In this document: in pieces, positions 42,745 to 50,832 of the stretch | Position numbering within the stretch: position 1 is the stretch's first letter | Layout: each line of letters begins with the position of its first letter | Source: Xaviernesmea rhizosphaerae | GTDB taxonomy: Bacteria; Pseudomonadota; Alphaproteobacteria; Rhizobiales; Rhizobiaceae | DNA length: 64,000 nt | NCBI RefSeq assembly: GCF_001938945.1 | Contig: NZ_MKIO01000040.1 | Location: 114,941 to 178,940 of the forward strand | Direction of reading: 5' to 3' | The notes under the pieces: model-generated | What the model saw: the letters and a program-made list of their open reading frames with translations, nothing else | Database searches by the model: none | What the model was told of the DNA's origin: nothing | Translations under genes and position numbers: made by a program

Positions 42745-43257
42745 TCATTCGAATAGGTTGATCTGCCTGAGCGCGGATGCCTGACCGCGATAACGTGCCG
42801 CCAGCTTTAGAACCTGTTCCGCGGTCGTGCGGTCTTTCATCAGCCGGTCGACCGGGATACGAGACAGTCGGTGACCAAGGCTGGAATCCGCCTTGTTGAA
42901 TCCGACGCCGTTTTGCTGCCGCGCTCCGTCCGCATCCTGCGCGGCTACGGATGTCAGGACATCGAGAGCCGCGGTGAGAACCGTGCGCCGACGTTCTTGC
43001 CGTTGATGTTTCTCGACCACCGACTGCGGTATGGGCAGGATGGGCAGGACGGCACCCATGCTCGGAACTGCGGTGTCGCTCGTCATCGTCAGCCTGTATT
43101 TCTTGCCTTTTGCACGCGCTGCGATTTTCTCGAGTGCAGTCTTCGGGCGCTTGAGGGTTACGCGCCGGGGCCCGAAGATTGCATCCAACGCGTCTCTACG
43201 AGCTTCGACGGATTCTCGATTCTCGGTTGCGGAGTAACGGGTGGAAGTGTCGTCCAA
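42745..43257 (-). CDS. Hypothetical protein (170 aa)
   Basis: A basic N-terminal half (AIFGPRRVTLKRPKTALEKI, then ARAKGKKYRLTM), a Pro-rich strand-like centre, and a helical C-terminal half (LMKDRTTAEQVLKLAARYRG) ending in INLFE. One base separates it from the upstream gene, so they form one transcript reading away from the putative origin. May be a replication or partition accessory, by position only. Confidence 0.55.
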   Translation of the reverse strand: MDDTSTRYSATENRESVEARRDALDAIFGPRRVTLKRPKTALEKIAARAKGKKYRLTMTSDTAVPSMGAVLPILPIPQSVVEKHQRQERRRTVLTAALDVLTSVAAQDADGARQQNGVGFNKADSSLGHRLSRIPVDRLMKDRTTAEQVLKLAARYRGQASALRQINLFE

Positions 43258-43258
43258 T

Positions 43259-43594
43259 TCAGGACCCCGTAGTGACGATTTTCGACGGAGCCAGCATGCC
43301 GCGGAGTTTAGGGAGGTCCTTCCGGAACTGGAGCCGCTCGTGCGTCTTCCGCTTGGCGGCCTTTGAGTCGAAGCCGCGCGCTTCCAGCATACTGATCGCC
43401 GTCGTCACGACATCGAACAACGGTGCCGGAGCCTCATTGCGCTGCCCCAGTTCAACTAGCGTCGCTGCGAAGGCCGCTGCCAGCGCGACATCCACATGAG
43501 CCGCCTCTGGCCGCCGGATGGCTCGCTGCCCTGCACGCCACCGTTCGGTCTTCAGCCTCTTCGCCCCGTTCTCCGGCTTCGCTTCCCTCGGCAT
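43259..43594 (-). CDS. Hypothetical basic protein next to the origin (111 aa)
   Basis: The ATG at 43594 follows GGAGGTGCGAG. The first 35 residues are Lys/Arg-rich (PREAKPENGAKRLKTERWRA), then a helical region with AAFAATLVELGQRNEAPAPL, then a basic end. First leftward gene from the origin region, divergent from the initiator. A copy-control or partition role is possible from position but no ribbon-helix-helix or ParA/ParB motif is evident. Confidence 0.55.
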   Translation of the reverse strand: MPREAKPENGAKRLKTERWRAGQRAIRRPEAAHVDVALAAAFAATLVELGQRNEAPAPLFDVVTTAISMLEARGFDSKAAKRKTHERLQFRKDLPKLRGMLAPSKIVTTGS

Positions 43595-43606
43595 CTCGCA
43601 CCTCCG

Positions 43607-43715
43607 CGTCCCTACGTGACGGTACCTACCGTCCCTACGAGACTTTCGGGCACGGAGCCGCAAGAGACAAAACCGCCGGCGTATCAATCGTTCGAGGAAG
43701 TCCGCCGTCCCTACG
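43607..43715. repeat. Three CGTCCCTACG repeats
   Basis: Copies at 43607-43616, 43630-43639 and 43706-43715, the last two preceded by C and the spacing of the first two being 23 bases. They lie just upstream of the leftward start at 43594 and probably bind a regulator of that operon. Confidence 0.5.
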
Positions 43716-43991
43716 CGAGATTCCACCGAATGGCTTTATCCATGCCGCCGGTTATCCAACAGTCTTATCCTCTTCGGCGGCGTCGGAGACTTCACGGCCG
43801 CGAGTGCTGACTGGGCCTCCACGGGCGCACGGCAGTCGCAGTGCGAAGCACCACGAGGCCGAAGGCCGACCAAGCGGCAACCAGAAAAAACCCGATCCGG
43901 ATACCCACCAAACGATGCCTCCGGGCCTTATCTACTTGGTATTTACGCGCGCGTACGCGAGAGGGGCCTGAAACGCCTTGCGCGGCGGGGA

Positions 43992-44229
43992 TTCGTCCAC
44001 ATTCTTATCGTCCCACAATTCCCGACATTAGCGATACCTCACGGATGTCTTCGTCCCAAGATTCCCGGTTTCTCTGTCCAGAGAGGTATCATCGACGGAC
44101 GAAGACGCAGATCCTGTTCGGTAAATTTTGGACGAAACCCTGCGCCAGAAGCTTTCGTCCTTAACGTAGCAGACTCGGGACGAAATAACGTCCATCGTTT
44201 CGTCCCCTCATACGAAAATATTGGACGAA
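43992..44229. repeat. Iterons (GGACGAA/TTCGTCC, eight copies)
   Basis: Seven-base units at 43992, 44050, 44097, 44130, 44154, 44178, 44199 and 44223. The last five are spaced 24, 24, 21 and 24 bases apart, about two helical turns, in alternating orientation. Position right before a Rep_3-like initiator gene makes them its likely binding sites for origin firing and autoregulation. Confidence 0.7.
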
Positions 44230-44283
44230 GACCTTGCGCTGTGTTCCGCCGGCGACAATCATAGGTGCAAGAGGAGATCGGCC

Positions 44284-45810
44284 ATGACGAAAACAGCATT
44301 CGCCCCCGGCCCGGTGGGCAGCCTTCTGAAAGCGCTGGGGATGCCCGGCCAGATCATGAGAGTCGCTCCAGAGTCCCCGAGGCCCGTCGAACTGCTGAGC
44401 AGCCTGACGGTGACCGGCGGGACGACGATGACTGCGGACGACGCCGCTCTGCACGAGCTGCTGATCTCCTTCGCATACGAGATCGACCGCGGAATGAACG
44501 GAGAGACGTCTGCGATCCCCATGAGCCACGTGCTCCGCTATTTGGGGCAGGATGCGCGTCGCGACCACGTGAAAGCGTCGCTCAATCGGCTGAAGATGAC
44601 AACGGTCACTTTTCGCCATGACGGCGCTGTCTTCGAGGACGTGCCGTTGCTCGTGTCCTGGCTCCGAACGACGGATACGGCTGACGACATCGTGTTCCAG
44701 CTACCGGAGCCGCTTCGCATCGTGATGTCCGACCGCGCGCGCTACGCATATGTCGAGCTCGCGGCGCTTCCGGCAATGTCTTCCACTTACTCCTCGCGGG
44801 TCTACCGTCGTCTGGTTGCTGCCATCGCCGAGAGCGGCAAGCGGTGGGAAGCCGGCGGAGACAACGTCTTCCAAGTAACCGTCACTCCGGCGGAGCTGGC
44901 GGAATGGGTCTCTTTTCCTCGGAGCCGGGACGGTAGCCTGCATGTTGGCAAGCTGCGTGAGCGCGTCCTGTCCGTGCTCCCGAGGGACTTCGCTGCGGTC
45001 AACGCGTTCAAGTTATCTCTACTGACGCACGCGGGCAAGGGGCGAGGGAATCCGCTCGAGCGGATCGAGTTCCGACTTGAGCTTGCGGCACCCAGCAGGT
45101 TCAAGACCCGGCTCACAGTCGAGAAGGAAGACCTCCGGTACGTGGGCGGAAGAGACGTAGAAGATCTGCATGTCGAGTCGCTGCTCTGGATCAAAGCGGC
45201 CGCTCAGTTCGACGTCCCCGGCCGCAAGCTGCTCACGCCTCGCGATTGGTGGGAGTTATGGCTAGCTGCGCTGAACGAGATGAACAGCGGCGTTCCGCTG
45301 TCCCGGCAGTGTGATCAGCGTGTCTACCGCGGCGAAAGCCTCCGCGAAAGGATCGCCGCCGTCGGCGCCGACACCGCAGCCTGGGGCTTCGTGGCCGAAG
45401 AAGCCGCAGAACCTGACCTGTCGCTTCGGTCCCGCGATCAGATCCGCGACCTCGGCGCGGTCGGGCGTGAGGCTCGGGCAAGCCGCCTGACGGCAACGAC
45501 AACGGCACCGGAGGAATCCGTTACATCTCCTGTAGCCGTCGGCTTCGACGAAGCGCGCGAGATCATCATCAATGTGGATCCGAGGCTCGACGCGGCGTCT
45601 CAGACCGCGCTCGTCTTCAAGCCGATCACTGATCACGTCTGGCTCGGTCGCTCTGCCGGTGCTGACAAGAAGACTCTCCGCGTGCGCTTCCTGGACGCGG
45701 GGCAACAGGACGAGTGGGAAGTCGAGCAGCCGATGATCGAGGACGACGTCACCGCTATCCTCGGGAAGATTGGCCCCTATCTCGTGGGTCAGCAGGAGTA
45801 CGCAGCATGA
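44284..45810 (+). CDS. Replication initiator protein (Rep_3-like)
   Basis: A 508-residue protein with two tandem winged-helix-like domains, as in iteron-plasmid Rep proteins: helical core LHELLISFAYEIDRGMNG at about 60-77, the strand-helix YAYVELAALPAMSSTYSSRV with YRRLVAAIAES following (about 155-185), and a second DNA-binding region to about 285. The C-terminal 200 residues are less conserved and acidic. The start ATG 44284 has GGAGATC upstream. Iterons lie just before it, and the next gene is coupled by ATGA. Assignment rests on fold pattern and context, not on a catalytic motif. Confidence 0.72.
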   Translation: MTKTAFAPGPVGSLLKALGMPGQIMRVAPESPRPVELLSSLTVTGGTTMTADDAALHELLISFAYEIDRGMNGETSAIPMSHVLRYLGQDARRDHVKASLNRLKMTTVTFRHDGAVFEDVPLLVSWLRTTDTADDIVFQLPEPLRIVMSDRARYAYVELAALPAMSSTYSSRVYRRLVAAIAESGKRWEAGGDNVFQVTVTPAELAEWVSFPRSRDGSLHVGKLRERVLSVLPRDFAAVNAFKLSLLTHAGKGRGNPLERIEFRLELAAPSRFKTRLTVEKEDLRYVGGRDVEDLHVESLLWIKAAAQFDVPGRKLLTPRDWWELWLAALNEMNSGVPLSRQCDQRVYRGESLRERIAAVGADTAAWGFVAEEAAEPDLSLRSRDQIRDLGAVGREARASRLTATTTAPEESVTSPVAVGFDEAREIIINVDPRLDAASQTALVFKPITDHVWLGRSAGADKKTLRVRFLDAGQQDEWEVEQPMIEDDVTAILGKIGPYLVGQQEYAA

Positions 45811-46589
45811 CCAAGACCACCCCGACTGCCGCTGAGATCCGTGCGAAGCTAGATGAGATGGCAAGGCCACTGCAGCGCGCGCACGTCCCCCCGTTTCTGC
45901 GGCCTCTGCTGTCCGATGCGGGGAAGGAGGAGATCGACCGCCTGTACGTCATCCTGCGCCGGTACACAGAGGATCACCTGCCGGGCTACCTGAAGAGCTG
46001 GATGAACACTCTCGTCTCCGGATGGCCCGACAGGTTCCCCGCGATCCACGCGGCCGACATCGCCCTCGACGGCATCCTGTCGAAGTCACTCCTGTCGTTG
46101 TCCGAGGGACGCCGCGTACCGTGGTATATAGTGCACGGGAGCTATAGCTGGATCGACGAACTGCGGCTCGGCCGTCCCAACGCGGTCTCTCTTCGGATCA
46201 GGGCAGCGTGGATCCTCAGCCACGGCGGCGGGCGGCTCAGCGCGGACGAGGAGATCGCCGCGTCTCTGCCGGATACCGTTTACACCGGCGAGTACGGTAG
46301 CCGGCGAGAGAAGAAGGACCTAGCCAAGCTGGCCCGGCAGACGACCCCATCGACCCGCCTGGACGAGGACCTGAAGCGCGTGGCTCAGATCGAGCGCCAC
46401 ATTCAAGACGACTCCCAGCGACGTCGGTACGAACAGCGCATCGCCGCGCTGACCGGCCGCCCCTTCTCCGCTGGAAGTCGCCCGGAGCCGGAACTGAAAG
46501 CAATCCTTCGCGAGGCCTATTTCGGAGCGAACCCCGACCGCGTAGGCCAGCCCCTGATGCGCCACGAGCTGTGGGGCTGGGGCGAGTAG
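45807..46589 (+). CDS. Hypothetical protein coupled to the initiator (260 aa)
   Basis: It starts in an ATGA overlap with the initiator stop. Soluble, helical, charged protein with Trp-rich segments (KSWMNTLVSGWPDRFPAIHA; PWYIVHGSYSWIDELRLGRP) and a basic C-terminal third. No known domain. Translation coupling to Rep suggests a replication accessory, e.g. a helicase loader or copy-control factor; that is inference. Confidence 0.6.
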   Translation: MTKTTPTAAEIRAKLDEMARPLQRAHVPPFLRPLLSDAGKEEIDRLYVILRRYTEDHLPGYLKSWMNTLVSGWPDRFPAIHAADIALDGILSKSLLSLSEGRRVPWYIVHGSYSWIDELRLGRPNAVSLRIRAAWILSHGGGRLSADEEIAASLPDTVYTGEYGSRREKKDLAKLARQTTPSTRLDEDLKRVAQIERHIQDDSQRRRYEQRIAALTGRPFSAGSRPEPELKAILREAYFGANPDRVGQPLMRHELWGWGE

Positions 46590-46654
46590 CTCCTTGTTGA
46601 CGCCCGACAAGAATGGCGTCTTATTGCCGGTCCCCAACTTCTAAGGAGACCGGC

Positions 46655-46854
46655 ATGCCTCAGACCGCACCTTCTCCCCTGCAGACGAAGCCCTTCCGGA
46701 ACAGACCGAAATCAGTCCCGAGGTGCAGGCCGTCGTTGACGCCTTCTTCGACCTCTACGACTGCGAAGAGCGCATTCGCGCGATCCAGGAGGAAATCCGC
46801 CGGCACCCGCACTTCAACGGCGACGATCGCGAATTCTTAGATCTCGCCGGCTAG
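46655..46854 (+). pseudogene. Small acidic protein with a one-base frameshift
   Basis: The ATG at 46655 has a perfect AAGGAGA ribosome site and reads MPQTAPSPL. After the CCCC run at about 46676 the sensible reading moves to another frame: ADEALPEQTEISPEVQAVVD, FFDLYDCEERIRAIQEEIRR, HPHFNGDDREFLDLAG, stop at 46854. Adding one C restores a 66-residue helical protein. The total length (200) is one base short of whole codons. True mutation or sequence error. Confidence 0.6.
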
Positions 46855-46860
46855 AGTGCG

Positions 46861-47112
46861 GTGATGGAGATTAGGAAACCGACAGACGAGGAACTGGCTG
46901 TCGCACCACTGGTCGAGGAATGGGAACTCGTCCCTGCGGCGCTGCGGAAGTCCTTCGACCAGACGCGGCTGCACGGAGTATTCTACGGGCATCCGGAGAT
47001 TGGTGAAGGACATCGCGGGTATTCGTCGGATGTCCTTCGGCTCGACGACCAGGAGCCGCCGCGGTGGGCTGTTTGCAGGAGCAGGATGTATCGTCTCGGA
47101 CGGCGAAAATAG
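46861..47112 (+). CDS. Small conserved protein (DUF6634-like, 83 aa)
   Basis: The pattern VFYGHPEIGEGHRGYSSDV followed by WAVCRSRMYRLG matches a family of small rhizobial proteins with 'GHP...G...S...WA...SR-Y-LG', provisionally DUF6634-like. Start GTG 46861 or ATG 46864, only a few bases after the previous stop. Function unknown; such genes occur in phage and plasmid regions. Confidence 0.65.
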   Translation: MMEIRKPTDEELAVAPLVEEWELVPAALRKSFDQTRLHGVFYGHPEIGEGHRGYSSDVLRLDDQEPPRWAVCRSRMYRLGRRK

Positions 47113-47249
47113 CGGGCTCCCAAGCATGCGGGGACCTGTTAGGTAAGGCGAAGAGAAGGAAAAGACGAAGATGAAGGTACTCCGAATAGCACCGATAGCC
47201 TGACGCCCACGCGGCGGCCGCTTTCGTATGTTCTATCCAGGAGTTCCGC

Positions 47250-47795
47250 ATGACTTACGTCCGCAAGTTCTACACCTCTGACACCCATTTCGGTCACACC
47301 AATATTCTGACTATGCAGCCGCGTTTGTTCGCGAGCATCGAAGACCATGACGAGTTCTTGATCGACCGGTGGAATGCCGTCGTTGGCGAGGACGACATCG
47401 TCTTTCACCTGGGCGATTTTGCTATGGCGCTGCACGAGCGCGCTGACCGCGTGCGGTGGATTTTCTCTCGGCTCAACGGCCGCAAGTTCCTGATCGTCGG
47501 CAACCATGATGTCGACAGGCATGGGAACGCGCACGAGACGCTGCTGTCGTTGGCCTGGGAAGCGCCGCCAACCGGGTTCCGATTCACTGACGACGGTGGG
47601 CGCCGGATTGTGATGGCTCACTACGCCCAACGCTCTTGGCAGCACCAGATGAAGGGTGCCGTCCATTTCTATGGGCATTCGCACGGGCACCTTCCGGAGA
47701 CCGGCCTGAGCCGGGATGTCGGCGTCGACATGCCGGACGTCGCCTACACCCCTCGAACTTTCAAAGAACTCACTGCGCACTGGGGGCTGAAATGA
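47250..47795 (+). CDS. Phage-type metallophosphoesterase (181 aa)
   Basis: A small calcineurin-like phosphoesterase. Metal-binding motifs: SDTHFGHTNI (about 10-19), HLGDFAM (about 53-59), VGNHDVDRH (about 80-88), MAHYA (about 125) and GHSHGHLP (about 142-149). Length and the SDTHFGH start match phosphoesterases common in phage genomes, which act on nucleic acid ends or cyclic phosphates. Start ATG 47250 follows AGGAGTTCCGC. Its stop overlaps the next ATG by four bases. Confidence 0.88.
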   Translation: MTYVRKFYTSDTHFGHTNILTMQPRLFASIEDHDEFLIDRWNAVVGEDDIVFHLGDFAMALHERADRVRWIFSRLNGRKFLIVGNHDVDRHGNAHETLLSLAWEAPPTGFRFTDDGGRRIVMAHYAQRSWQHQMKGAVHFYGHSHGHLPETGLSRDVGVDMPDVAYTPRTFKELTAHWGLK

Positions 47796-48214
47796 CCAAC
47801 GGCTTTCCGAAAGGCTTCGACCCCGACCAGCACCGCCTCCTCCGCACGCTCTACGGCGATCTCGTCCCGCCGCTGGAGATGATCTCCGTCCGCTCCGGCC
47901 TTTACGCCCTCGTCGACCATATGTTCGCACAGATCGGACGCCTGCCGCACCGTCGGGATCTCCGGGTGGTCCGGATCGAGAGCCGCAACGCCGGCTGGCT
48001 GGAGATTGTCACGACCGGTGGAGCTGCTGGAGCCGGGGACATCATCGCGGATGCCGAGGAGGCCGCTCGCCGCACATGCGAGCACTGCAGCAAGCCCGCC
48101 CGCATGGTCGTCAAGGTAGGCCTCGAATCCTTGCTGTCTGCTCCCGATGTCGTGCTGGGCGACCGCCTCCTGTGTACTGACTGCGCCGACGCCTTCCGGA
48201 AGGAAATCGGATGA
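47792..48214 (+). CDS. Zinc-ribbon protein 1 of the CxxC paralogue array (140 aa)
   Basis: The N-terminal 70 residues are helical/beta without cysteines. The C-terminal half has a treble pair CEHCSKPARM and LLCTDCADAF, a zinc ribbon. It is the first of five consecutive genes with this C-terminal layout. Coupled by four-base overlaps to the genes on both sides. Known relatives are small hypothetical proteins of proteobacterial elements; function unknown, protein or nucleic acid binding is likely. Confidence 0.65.
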   Translation: MTNGFPKGFDPDQHRLLRTLYGDLVPPLEMISVRSGLYALVDHMFAQIGRLPHRRDLRVVRIESRNAGWLEIVTTGGAAGAGDIIADAEEAARRTCEHCSKPARMVVKVGLESLLSAPDVVLGDRLLCTDCADAFRKEIG

Positions 48215-49158
48215 TCGAGCTTGAGCGAATTCGTCCGGAGGTGCTGCGGGGATCCTTTCCGATGGTCTGCGGTGACTGTCGGTACACTGACGTCGGAACC
48301 GGATGGCGCGGGATCGTTTGGCAGATGTGCTTGGATCTCGAGCGGCTGCCTGCCGGATCCGTAAAGATTACCGAGCTGGGCGAGAAGATGGGTGGTCTGC
48401 GTGTGTCGATGCACACGGATGGGCTCTCGCCGGAACAGGAAGCCGCGGTGCGCCTCGCGAAAGTCCTCGCCGAGGAGCGCAGCCGCTATCTGTGTGAGGT
48501 CTGCGGGGAGATCGGCTCCATCCGTCGGCCGCCGGACGGTAGTGCTGAGTGGCTCCGTTGCCGCTGTCATCGTCATATGCCCCGCGACCAGACGGCGTGG
48601 CCTATCATTCGCCGAGAGCGTCGACATCGTATCGGTGGCCAGTACTGGGTCTACGATCATCTCCTGGACCGGATGCGCGTTGACGAACTGACTGCGGAGA
48701 AGATCTACCAGACCTACCGTGGCATCCTCTCGGTGGGCGCCGTCGACCACGTCCCAGTCGGCTGGCTAGCCATCCTCGACGAATACCTTCGTGCCGCCGC
48801 AACGTCGATGGAAGGCGCTGACTTCCGCATCCAGCGGATCGTTGAAGCCCATGGGGGTCTTGATCTCGAGTCTACGTCGCGGCCGATGTCCATGACCGAT
48901 CCGCGCTTCGATTCACTCGAGCGCCTCGGCATCCTCCTCGAAGCGAGGAGCCTGACGACCTGTCGCGAGTGCGGACGGCGCGGGCACGGCTACGCAATTG
49001 ATGGAGACATCCAGACACTCTGCGACGACCACGCAGTGGGGACGCTCATCCGGGAGCGCGACCTGGGATTCGTGCGTGCTACGCTCGACGGTTTTGTTCG
49101 CTACGACATCGAGACGGATTCTCTCGTGGACGTCGAACATCCGGCTGGAGACGCGTAA
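48211..49158 (+). CDS. Zinc-ribbon protein 2, double-ribbon form (315 aa)
   Basis: The N-terminal half follows the family pattern: GWRGIVWQMCLDLERLP, ITELGEKMGGLRVSM, then CEVCGEIGSIRRP...CRCH. The C-terminal half repeats the ribbon: CRECGRRGHGYAIDG...LCDDH. It looks like a fusion or internal duplication of two family units, about twice the usual length. Start overlaps the previous stop (ATGA), end overlaps the next start (TAATG). Function unknown. Confidence 0.65.
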   Translation: MIELERIRPEVLRGSFPMVCGDCRYTDVGTGWRGIVWQMCLDLERLPAGSVKITELGEKMGGLRVSMHTDGLSPEQEAAVRLAKVLAEERSRYLCEVCGEIGSIRRPPDGSAEWLRCRCHRHMPRDQTAWPIIRRERRHRIGGQYWVYDHLLDRMRVDELTAEKIYQTYRGILSVGAVDHVPVGWLAILDEYLRAAATSMEGADFRIQRIVEAHGGLDLESTSRPMSMTDPRFDSLERLGILLEARSLTTCRECGRRGHGYAIDGDIQTLCDDHAVGTLIRERDLGFVRATLDGFVRYDIETDSLVDVEHPAGDA

Positions 49159-49508
49159 TGACCGGGTCCCGCGCAATGTTCTCACGCCATCCGCTCGCTC
49201 AAGGTAGCCTCTACGTCTCGTGCGACGACGGTTGGCTCCCGGTGATTGACGATTGCCTAACGCGTCTTGAATCCTTCGGCGTCCCCATCGAGATCCGGCG
49301 CATCCGAGAGAAAATGGGCTGCTTACAGATGTCCATCGTGGCACCAACCACGCTTCCAACGGAAAACAAAATCCGCTGGGCGGACATCATCCGAGCGGCG
49401 GAAGAGACAGCGCTGAAGACCTGCGAAGTTTGCGGTGCGCCGGGGCGGCTCCGGGTGTCGGAGACGGGTACGTACGCGACCCGATGCGATCTACACGAGG
49501 TGATCTGA
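49158..49508 (+). CDS. Zinc-ribbon protein 3, minimal form (116 aa)
   Basis: The most typical member: DDGWLPVIDDCLTRLESFG, IRRIREKMGCLQMSI, then CEVCGAPGRLRVSE and a terminal CDLH. The common family form has 'GW..LL..LC...L' then 'KEKFG.LRFY' then 'CEVCGAPG'. Coupled by TAATG and TGATG to both neighbours. Confidence 0.7.
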   Translation: MTGSRAMFSRHPLAQGSLYVSCDDGWLPVIDDCLTRLESFGVPIEIRRIREKMGCLQMSIVAPTTLPTENKIRWADIIRAAEETALKTCEVCGAPGRLRVSETGTYATRCDLHEVI

Positions 49509-49981
49509 TGACTGTCGCGATCCGACGAACATCGCGCGAACTGCTGCATGCGGCAATAGAACGCCATGTCCAGCACCTCCTCGACGTGCACGTGGAGGAT
49601 TTCGGCAAGGAGGACGATGTTGTCCTCAGAATGGTCGGATGGCACCTAATCAACAGCGGCGACAGGGAAGCTTTCCGGTCGGGTCGGAAGTTACTCGATA
49701 AAGCCGCAAACGGGCGCCTGCACCCGCCGCCGCACCCTCGGTGGTGGGTAGGACCGTCTGCTGGTGCGCTCGATCTCGCCGGGCTTCTTGACCCATATTC
49801 CGTCGAGCTGATGTGGATCGACGGCAGGCCCCAATGTCGAGTGGGGGGCCGGCTATGGGTTCGTGATGATGACCGTGACTGGCGATGGTATCCGCTCCTG
49901 CACGTCGACAGGCATGCCGACGCCGCCCGTACCGATGTCTTCTGGATCCGGCTGGGAAGGAGGATGCACCATGCAGTCTGA
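49508..49981 (+). CDS. Hypothetical protein in the zinc-ribbon array (157 aa)
   Basis: The start overlaps the previous stop by one base (TGATG). It has no cysteine ribbon. The N-terminus is helical (RTSRELLHAAIERHVQHLLD), the C-terminal half is Trp/Arg-rich with beta character (RLWVRDDDRDWRWYPLLHVD). No family recognised. Confidence 0.55.
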   Translation: MTVAIRRTSRELLHAAIERHVQHLLDVHVEDFGKEDDVVLRMVGWHLINSGDREAFRSGRKLLDKAANGRLHPPPHPRWWVGPSAGALDLAGLLDPYSVELMWIDGRPQCRVGGRLWVRDDDRDWRWYPLLHVDRHADAARTDVFWIRLGRRMHHAV

Positions 49982-50225
49982 TCTCGACTACACGCGGCTC
50001 ATCGAGCGGATGACGCCTGCGATGCACGACTGCGTCCGCGGCTTCCTTCTCAAGTACACCGGTGACCCGGCTCCGCACGAAGAGGACATCGAGCAATGGG
50101 TGCGGGACGATCTCGACAACCATGTCGATGAGCTCACATTCGAGGAGCGAGAACTCGTCGAGGCTCGTCTCCTGCGCACGATCCGGATGCGTCTCAATCA
50201 CGGAGGTCTTCGTGGCGTTCATTAG
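49971..50225 (+). CDS. Small acidic helical protein (84 aa)
   Basis: It starts at 49971 inside the end of the previous gene. Acidic and helical (RLIERMTPAMHDCVRGFLLK; HVDELTFEERELVEARLLRT). It overlaps the next gene by 14 bases. No family recognised; probably translated from the same message. Confidence 0.55.
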   Translation: MQSDLDYTRLIERMTPAMHDCVRGFLLKYTGDPAPHEEDIEQWVRDDLDNHVDELTFEERELVEARLLRTIRMRLNHGGLRGVH

Positions 50226-50832
50226 CCTGCAAGAAGCCGCCGGCCGCCTCGGGGTATCGCTGTCGTATCTGCGCGATCTCCTCGACCGCGTCGACAGGAT
50301 CCCGACCGTCCTCGATGCCGAAGGCGCCGATTTCTGGACATCGACAACAGGTGTGATCCACGAGCGCGATCTCCGGACATACGAGCACATGCTCCGCCAT
50401 CGTCGCTTCGTGAGGCTCCGCGAGCGATATGCGGATGTCCTCGTCGAAGACGCCGTGCTGGCGATCCGGCCGGGATGGAAATCGATACTCGAGCACGTCT
50501 GCGATCGCATTCGCTGGATGCCAGCGCAGTGGAGCATGCGGCTCCGGAAGGCGAAGGAGCAGTCGGGATACCTAGTGCTTGGGTTCGAATATGATCGGGA
50601 TCAGCCGGCCGCGTACAATGAACTCGAGCGGCTCCGGGAGGAGATTAGACTGATGTCGCTCGCTGTCTGCGAGGAATGCGGTCGTCACGGAAGGTTCCGA
50701 TACAGCCCGAGCCGGAGCCTTACACTGTGCGACAAGCATGCGCGGCTCGCGGAGCCGGTGCTGCCGGGGGATGGAGTGATCGCAGACCCTGCATCCGACG
50801 GCGCATTGTTGTCGGAGCTGCCGCATGATTGA
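50212..50832 (+). CDS. HTH plus zinc-ribbon protein 4 (206 aa)
   Basis: A GTG start at 50212 is set by the GGAGGTCTTC ribosome site. Residues 1-25 (AFISLQEAAGRLGVSLSYLR) are a MerR/excisionase-like helix-turn-helix. After that comes the family body (GWKSILEHVCDRIRWMP; RLRKAKEQSGYLVLGF) and a ribbon CEECGRHGRFRYS...LCDKH. Combining a DNA-binding helix-turn-helix with the ribbon body hints that this family acts at DNA or on transcription. Confidence 0.65.
   Translation: MAFISLQEAAGRLGVSLSYLRDLLDRVDRIPTVLDAEGADFWTSTTGVIHERDLRTYEHMLRHRRFVRLRERYADVLVEDAVLAIRPGWKSILEHVCDRIRWMPAQWSMRLRKAKEQSGYLVLGFEYDRDQPAAYNELERLREEIRLMSLAVCEECGRHGRFRYSPSRSLTLCDKHARLAEPVLPGDGVIADPASDGALLSELPHD

Larger units (their letters stand above)
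43595..44283. other. Putative replication origin and divergent promoter region
   Basis: A 689-base gap with no gene, between the leftward backbone operon and the replication initiator. Its left part has three CGTCCCTACG repeats near the leftward start; its right part has eight GGACGAA-type iterons ending 55 bases before the initiator ATG and an AT-richer stretch around 44120-44220. This is the layout of an iteron plasmid origin. Confidence 0.6.

Noticed and set aside
43607..44229. CRISPR array or tandem-repeat locus
   Set aside because: Units are 7-10 bases, in both orientations and without uniform spacers; an iteron origin explains them. No cas genes are present.
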